This document shows, one piece after another, positions 33,547 to 36,416 of a stretch of 36,416 nt of DNA. Below the pieces are notes generated by a model, which saw only the letters and a list, made by a program, of their open reading frames with translations, did not search any database and was not told the origin of the DNA. The DNA is from Agrococcus pavilionensis RW1 (lineage in GTDB: Bacteria; Actinomycetota; Actinomycetes; Actinomycetales; Microbacteriaceae). The translations under genes were made by a program, and so were the position numbers. The number at the start of each line of letters is the position of its first letter. The stretch's first letter is position 1. Location: positions 1 through 36,416 of the forward strand of contig NZ_ASHR01000023.1 in assembly GCF_000400485.1 (NCBI RefSeq), in the 5' to 3' direction.

Positions 33547-33560
33547 TGAGAACGTTATCA
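33547..33560. promoter_or_regulatory. candidate operator TGAnAACGTTnTCA
   Basis: Perfect half-sites TGA-N-AAC / GTT-N-TCA, three bases before the regulator's start codon and overlapping TAACGT on the minus strand. It is the most AT-rich spot nearby. Confidence 0.55.
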
Positions 33561-33586
33561 GAACTGTGAGTGGTTTGAGTGCTCGG

Positions 33587-34276
33587 TCAGAGCCGTGCGG
33601 CGCACGCCTCCGCGAACGCGCCGAAGCCACGCTCGACGACGCCGAGCAGCGTCTCGTCGGTCGCGAGGTGCGCGCGCCACTCGGCCACCGCATCCGCGTC
33701 TCGCAGCTCCGAGAGCGTCGGCGAGGCGACGGAGTCCCACAGCCGCATGACCCGGTCGTCGGCCTCGAGGTGGAACTGCATGCCGAGCGCCGAGCCGTAG
33801 CGGAACGCGTCGTTGTCGACCGTGGCGCTGCTCGCGAGCAACCGCGCGCCGGGCGGGAGCGAGACGACGTCGCTGTTCCAGCGCATGGCGCCCAGCGGGC
33901 CGACGTGGTCGCCCAGCCACGGGTCGGGCTCGAGGAGCTCGATGTCGAGGATGCCGACGGCGTCGACGACGCCCTCGCGGTGCACCCCGCCGAGCGCGCG
34001 GCCGATGATCTGATGGCCGAGGCAGATGCCGAGCACCGGGACCTCCGCGTCGATCGCCTGCAGCGCGAGCTCGGCCGTCGCCTGCAGCGAGGGGTAGCGG
34101 TCGACCTCGGCGGCGCTCATCTGCCCGCCCGTGATCACGATGCCGGCGATCTCGTCGAGCGGCGGCATCGCCGTCTCGAACACCGCCTCGCGGGTCGGCA
34201 GGTGGCTCAGCAGCGTCGTCGCGTGCCCGCCCGTCTCGTACTCGATGTGCTTGATGAACAGGACGGATCGCGCCAA
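33587..34276 (-). CDS. class I glutamine amidotransferase
   Basis: 229 residues, GATase1 fold like the GMP synthase amidotransferase domain, but stand-alone. Nucleophile Cys in LGICLGHQIIGRALGG, oxyanion strand IVITGGQMSA, catalytic His-x-Glu in GMQFHLEAD. Such proteins hydrolyse glutamine or gamma-glutamyl compounds; the acceptor is unknown. TTG 34276 is the best start: AGAAGGG lies about 7 bases upstream and TAGGCT (34300-34305) gives a leader of about 17 bases. Divergent from the alpha/beta hydrolase. Confidence 0.85.
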   Translation of the reverse strand: MARSVLFIKHIEYETGGHATTLLSHLPTREAVFETAMPPLDEIAGIVITGGQMSAAEVDRYPSLQATAELALQAIDAEVPVLGICLGHQIIGRALGGVHREGVVDAVGILDIELLEPDPWLGDHVGPLGAMRWNSDVVSLPPGARLLASSATVDNDAFRYGSALGMQFHLEADDRVMRLWDSVASPTLSELRDADAVAEWRAHLATDETLLGVVERGFGAFAEACAARL

Positions 34277-34370
34277 CCCAGCACCCTTCTCTCGTCGCTA
34301 GCCTAGGGCGCGGCGGGCGCCCTGCCCGCCCGCCGGACGCACCGCATCCGCCCCCGAACGGAGGAGCAGC

Positions 34371-35129
34371 ATGACCGTCTTCGCGATGGCGCCCGACGGG
34401 GTGCGGATCGCCCTGCACGAGCTCGGCGACCCGGACGGCGCACCGGTGCTGATGATCCACGGCTTCTCGTCGAACGCGAGGCGCAACTGGATCGGCAGCG
34501 GCTGGGGTGCGGCGCTCGCCGAGGCGGGGCTGCGCGGCATCGCGATGGACCTCCGCGGCCACGGCGAGAGCGACCGGCCCTCGACCGGCTACGACGTGCC
34601 GCGCTTCGTCGCCGACGTCGACGCGGTGCTCGAGCAGCTCGCGCTCGACGAGCCGCCCGGCGCGATCGGCTATTCGATGGGGGCGCGGCTGCTGTGGCGC
34701 CATGCCGGCACCCGGCCGCACGCGTTCCGCGCGCTCGTGCTCGGCGGGCTGCCGGCGAGCGACCCGTTCGAGCGCTTCGACGTCGACCTCGCGCGCCGAG
34801 CGCTCGCGGGGGAGGCGGAGCCCGGCCCCATGGAGTCGTTCATCGTCGACCTCGCGGCGGTGTTCCCCGAGCACGACCCCGCGACGCTCGTCACGCTCGC
34901 GGGCGAGGTCTCGCGCACGCTCTTCGACCCGGCCCAAGCGCCGCCGGCCGTGCCGACGCTGCTCATGACGGGCGCGAAGGACACCCGCGCGGACGACACC
35001 CGCGAGCTGCTGCCGCTGCTGGCCGATGGCCGCTTCGAGGAGATCCCCGGTCGCGACCACGTGAACGCGCCGACCTCGGGCGCCTTCCGGCGCCGCGCAT
35101 CCGCGTTCCTCGCCGAACACCTCGGCTGA
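34371..35129 (+). CDS. alpha/beta-hydrolase
   Basis: 252 residues. Oxyanion motif MIHGFSSNAR, strand MDLRGHGESDRP, nucleophile elbow IGYSMGARLL (Ser), acid Asp near TGAKDTRAD, His in GRDHVNAP. Generic serine hydrolase (esterase or haloperoxidase-like); substrate not predictable. GGAGGAG 4 bases before ATG. Strong hairpin 12 bases after the stop. Confidence 0.85.
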   Translation: MTVFAMAPDGVRIALHELGDPDGAPVLMIHGFSSNARRNWIGSGWGAALAEAGLRGIAMDLRGHGESDRPSTGYDVPRFVADVDAVLEQLALDEPPGAIGYSMGARLLWRHAGTRPHAFRALVLGGLPASDPFERFDVDLARRALAGEAEPGPMESFIVDLAAVFPEHDPATLVTLAGEVSRTLFDPAQAPPAVPTLLMTGAKDTRADDTRELLPLLADGRFEEIPGRDHVNAPTSGAFRRRASAFLAEHLG

Positions 35130-35140
35130 CCTGCCCGGAT

Positions 35141-35189
35141 GTGCAAGAGGGCCGATCGGGTTCTCCCGACCGGCCCCAGTCCCTTGCAC
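35141..35189. terminator. nested hairpin after the alpha/beta hydrolase
   Basis: Outer stem GTGCAAG (35141-35147) with CTTGCAC (35183-35189); inner stem GGGCCGATCGGG (35149-35160) with CCCGACCGGCCC (35165-35176) around TTCT, one A-C mismatch. Lies between convergent genes. Confidence 0.75.
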
Positions 35190-35313
35190 CAAGTGAGGCT
35201 GCTGCCTCCGCTTCCGCCGATCGCCACAGCACTACGATCGACGTGCGACGAACGTATAACGGATGGGTAACGAACCGACCCAGTTCTACCTGTGAATGGG
35301 CTGTGGGCGCTGG
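35190..35313. other. intergenic stretch with TAACG direct repeats
   Basis: Between the terminator and the end of the winged-helix gene. ATAAC (35256-35260) and GTAAC (35267-35271) are spaced 11 bases start to start, the geometry of OmpR-family sites (GTnAC-N6-GTnAC). TACGAT (35233-35238) could be a plus-strand -10. A 10-codon ATG ORF (35263-35295, MGNEPTQFYL) follows, without Shine-Dalgarno. No gene can be called with confidence. Confidence 0.35.
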
Positions 35314-36054
35314 TCAGAAGCGGTCGGGGCTCGGCCCGGAGGCGAGCACCGTGACGTCGGCATGCCCGTCGAAGCGGTAGCCCGCGCCGCGCACGGTGCG
35401 GATGATCTCGGCGTAGGCGCCGAGCTTCGCGCGCAGGCGCCGCACGTGCACGTCGATCGTGCGCTCGTTGGGACGGTCGTCGGCGTCGGCGTCCCACAGC
35501 GCGTCGATGATGTCGCAGCGGCCGACCGTCGAGCCCTCGCGCAGCACGATGTGCTGCAGCAGCTCGAACTCGCGGTAGGTGAGCGGCGCGATCTCGTCGC
35601 CGATCGCGACGCGCTTGCGGGTGAGGTCGATGACGATGCCCGGGTCGGTCTCGGCAGCCGGCTGCTGCACCGCGGGGTCGCCGAGCGCGCGCCGCACGAC
35701 GTCGACGTCGCGACCGCCGGCGCCGGCCGGCGCGAGCGCGACCGCGGCGTGGGTCTGGGCGCTCGGGGCGAGCTTCGACGTGAGGGCGCGCAGCTCGGTG
35801 ACGAGCCGCGCGAGCTCGACGCGGTCCTCGGCGGCGGCGTCCTCGCCGAGGCCGACGTAGAGCACGAAGCCGCGCGCCTCGGTGCCCTCGGGGACGGCCC
35901 GGACGGCGGCGTGCGGCGCGGCCGTCGGGCTCGGGGCGGATGCGGCGGGCAGCGGCTTGAGGGCGCTCGAGCCGCTCGTGCGGGGCTGGGCGAGCGACGG
36001 GCGGCCGAGCTGACGGTGAAGGGCAGTGCGGGCGGGGAGAGCGGTGATGGTCAT
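35314..36054 (-). CDS. winged-helix (OmpR/PhoB-type) DNA-binding protein without receiver domain
   Basis: 246 residues. The C-terminal half (about 140-235) is a full OmpR-type winged helix: PLTYREFELLQHIVLREG, NERTIDVHVRRLRAKLG, IRTVRGAGYRF. The N-terminal 135 residues are not a phosphoreceiver: first a Pro/Ala/Ser-rich segment, then FVLYVGLGEDAAAEDRVELARLV, so control is not by ordinary phosphorelay. GGAAGG lies 6 bases before ATG 36054. A long structured leader with a Met-rich small ORF lies upstream on the same strand. Confidence 0.82.
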   Translation of the reverse strand: MTITALPARTALHRQLGRPSLAQPRTSGSSALKPLPAASAPSPTAAPHAAVRAVPEGTEARGFVLYVGLGEDAAAEDRVELARLVTELRALTSKLAPSAQTHAAVALAPAGAGGRDVDVVRRALGDPAVQQPAAETDPGIVIDLTRKRVAIGDEIAPLTYREFELLQHIVLREGSTVGRCDIIDALWDADADDRPNERTIDVHVRRLRAKLGAYAEIIRTVRGAGYRFDGHADVTVLASGPSPDRF

Positions 36055-36250
36055 GGGAGGGCCTTCCGGCGTGCGGTCGGCAGCGCCCGCGGAGGGGCGA
36101 TGAGTGCTGCCGACTCGAGGAGTCGAGGGGTGGTGCGCGGACCTCGGATGGGTCCGGTGACCGCTCGCAGGCCTGCTCAGGGCCTCACGGGGTGCGACGG
36201 TGATGCGTCAGCGACTCCGATGCGGAGCGGTCGGGCGGTGCGAGCTGGGC
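36055..36250 (-). promoter_or_regulatory. structured leader of the winged-helix gene
   Basis: About 196 bases between the 31-codon ORF and ATG 36054, with no terminator-like gap. A perfect 9-bp stem GTCGGCAGC (36076-36084) / GCTGCCGAC (36106-36114) encloses alternative pairings such as CGCCC with GGGCG (36095-36099); CGACTC/GAGTCG form a 6-bp hairpin around 36112-36126. Possible attenuation or antitermination leader; not a riboswitch class I recognise. Confidence 0.45.
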
Positions 36251-36346
36251 TCAAGCACACATTCGACGCATGCCGACCATCGGCATCATCATGCCGTTCG
36301 TCCCGTTCGTCGCGAGGACGGACTGGGGGCCGAAGGTGGTCGTCAT
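36251..36346 (-). CDS. Met-rich 31-residue leaderless small ORF
   Basis: Starts MTTTFGPQSVLATNGTNG; the C-terminal 13 residues are MMMPMVGMRRMCA. Seven Met in 31 residues. The ATG is preceded at 7 bases by GATACT (36354-36359) and, 18 bases further, TTGACT (36378-36383), the best -35/-10 pair in the window, so transcription should begin at the ATG. There is no Shine-Dalgarno. It lies upstream of the winged-helix gene in the same orientation, so it could be a regulatory leader peptide or a small protein. Translation is inferred, not shown. Confidence 0.55.
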   Translation of the reverse strand: MTTTFGPQSVLATNGTNGMMMPMVGMRRMCA

Positions 36347-36353
36347 GCCTGCC

Positions 36354-36383
36354 AGTATCGCCGCTTCTCGCGTCGCAAGTCAA
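36354..36383 (-). promoter_or_regulatory. strong promoter TTGACT-N18-GATACT
   Basis: Minus-strand -35 TTGACT (36383-36378), 18-base spacer, -10 GATACT (36359-36354), 7 bases to the ATG at 36346. Locally AT-richer than the rest of the region. Confidence 0.6.
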
Positions 36384-36416
36384 ATGACCGACGTGCCTCA
36401 GCTTCTTTGAGCGCGG

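Noticed and set aside
36384-36416. Short plus-strand ORF MTDVPQLL at the right edge
   Set aside because: Eight codons, no ribosome site, overlaps the upstream region of a minus-strand promoter; cannot be judged at the window edge.

Overview
The window is about 36 kb of very GC-rich (roughly 70% or more) actinobacterial chromosome. Codon choice (almost all codons end in G or C), the gene content, TAnnnT -10 boxes a few bases before start codons, and extragenic repeats of the TCGAGYAG...GTATCGAGA type all point to Micrococcales, most likely Microbacteriaceae. The genus cannot be fixed from the sequence alone. I see no phage, plasmid, insertion sequence or CRISPR array; it looks like ordinary chromosome with several unexplained small genes.

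Layout. 1-6400: DEAD-box RNA helicase (cut by the left edge), an NmrA-like protein, RecQ coupled to an Hsp15-type S4 protein, three small two-helix membrane proteins on the minus strand, and a CitE/HpcH-type lyase. 6400-13400: CsbD, a DHA2 drug exporter, an envelope block (M15 peptidase lipoprotein, three tandem Gly/Ser-rich single-helix paralogs, CapA-like lipoprotein), a paired SMR exporter and an epoxide hydrolase. 13500-18900: phosphoglucomutase, PLP decarboxylase, prephenate dehydratase, lipid kinase. 18900-23300: serS-HAD phosphatase, tRNA-Ser(UGA), LCP ligase, tRNA-Ser(GCU), cold-shock protein, tRNA-Arg(ACG). 23300-29100: small unknown and membrane genes, a ureohydrolase, a 38-residue repeat peptide, OsmC, FKBP, and a histidine phosphatase coupled to a GlcD-type oxidase. 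29100-36416: a three-gene overlap operon Ogt / ECF sigma / second Ogt, an asparaginase, membrane proteins with an ArsR-like regulator, a GATase, an alpha/beta hydrolase, and a winged-helix regulator behind a long structured leader with a Met-rich 31-residue ORF.

How genes work together. Coupled pairs or triplets, judged from 1-4 base overlaps, are recQ/hsp15, the SMR pair, serS/HAD, phosphatase/glcD, ogt/sigma/ogt2 and arsR/yhfC-like. Many genes appear to be transcribed as leaderless mRNAs from promoters directly abutting the start codon.

Best candidates for something undescribed: (1) the 38-residue peptide with two exact EDDFIIMGG repeats that differ only at synonymous positions; (2) the sigma factor sandwiched between two alkylguanine-DNA alkyltransferases, with the second carrying an N-terminal extension where an anti-sigma gene would normally sit; (3) the leaderless Met-rich ORF and folded leader before the winged-helix gene; (4) the tandem Gly/Ser-rich single-helix family.
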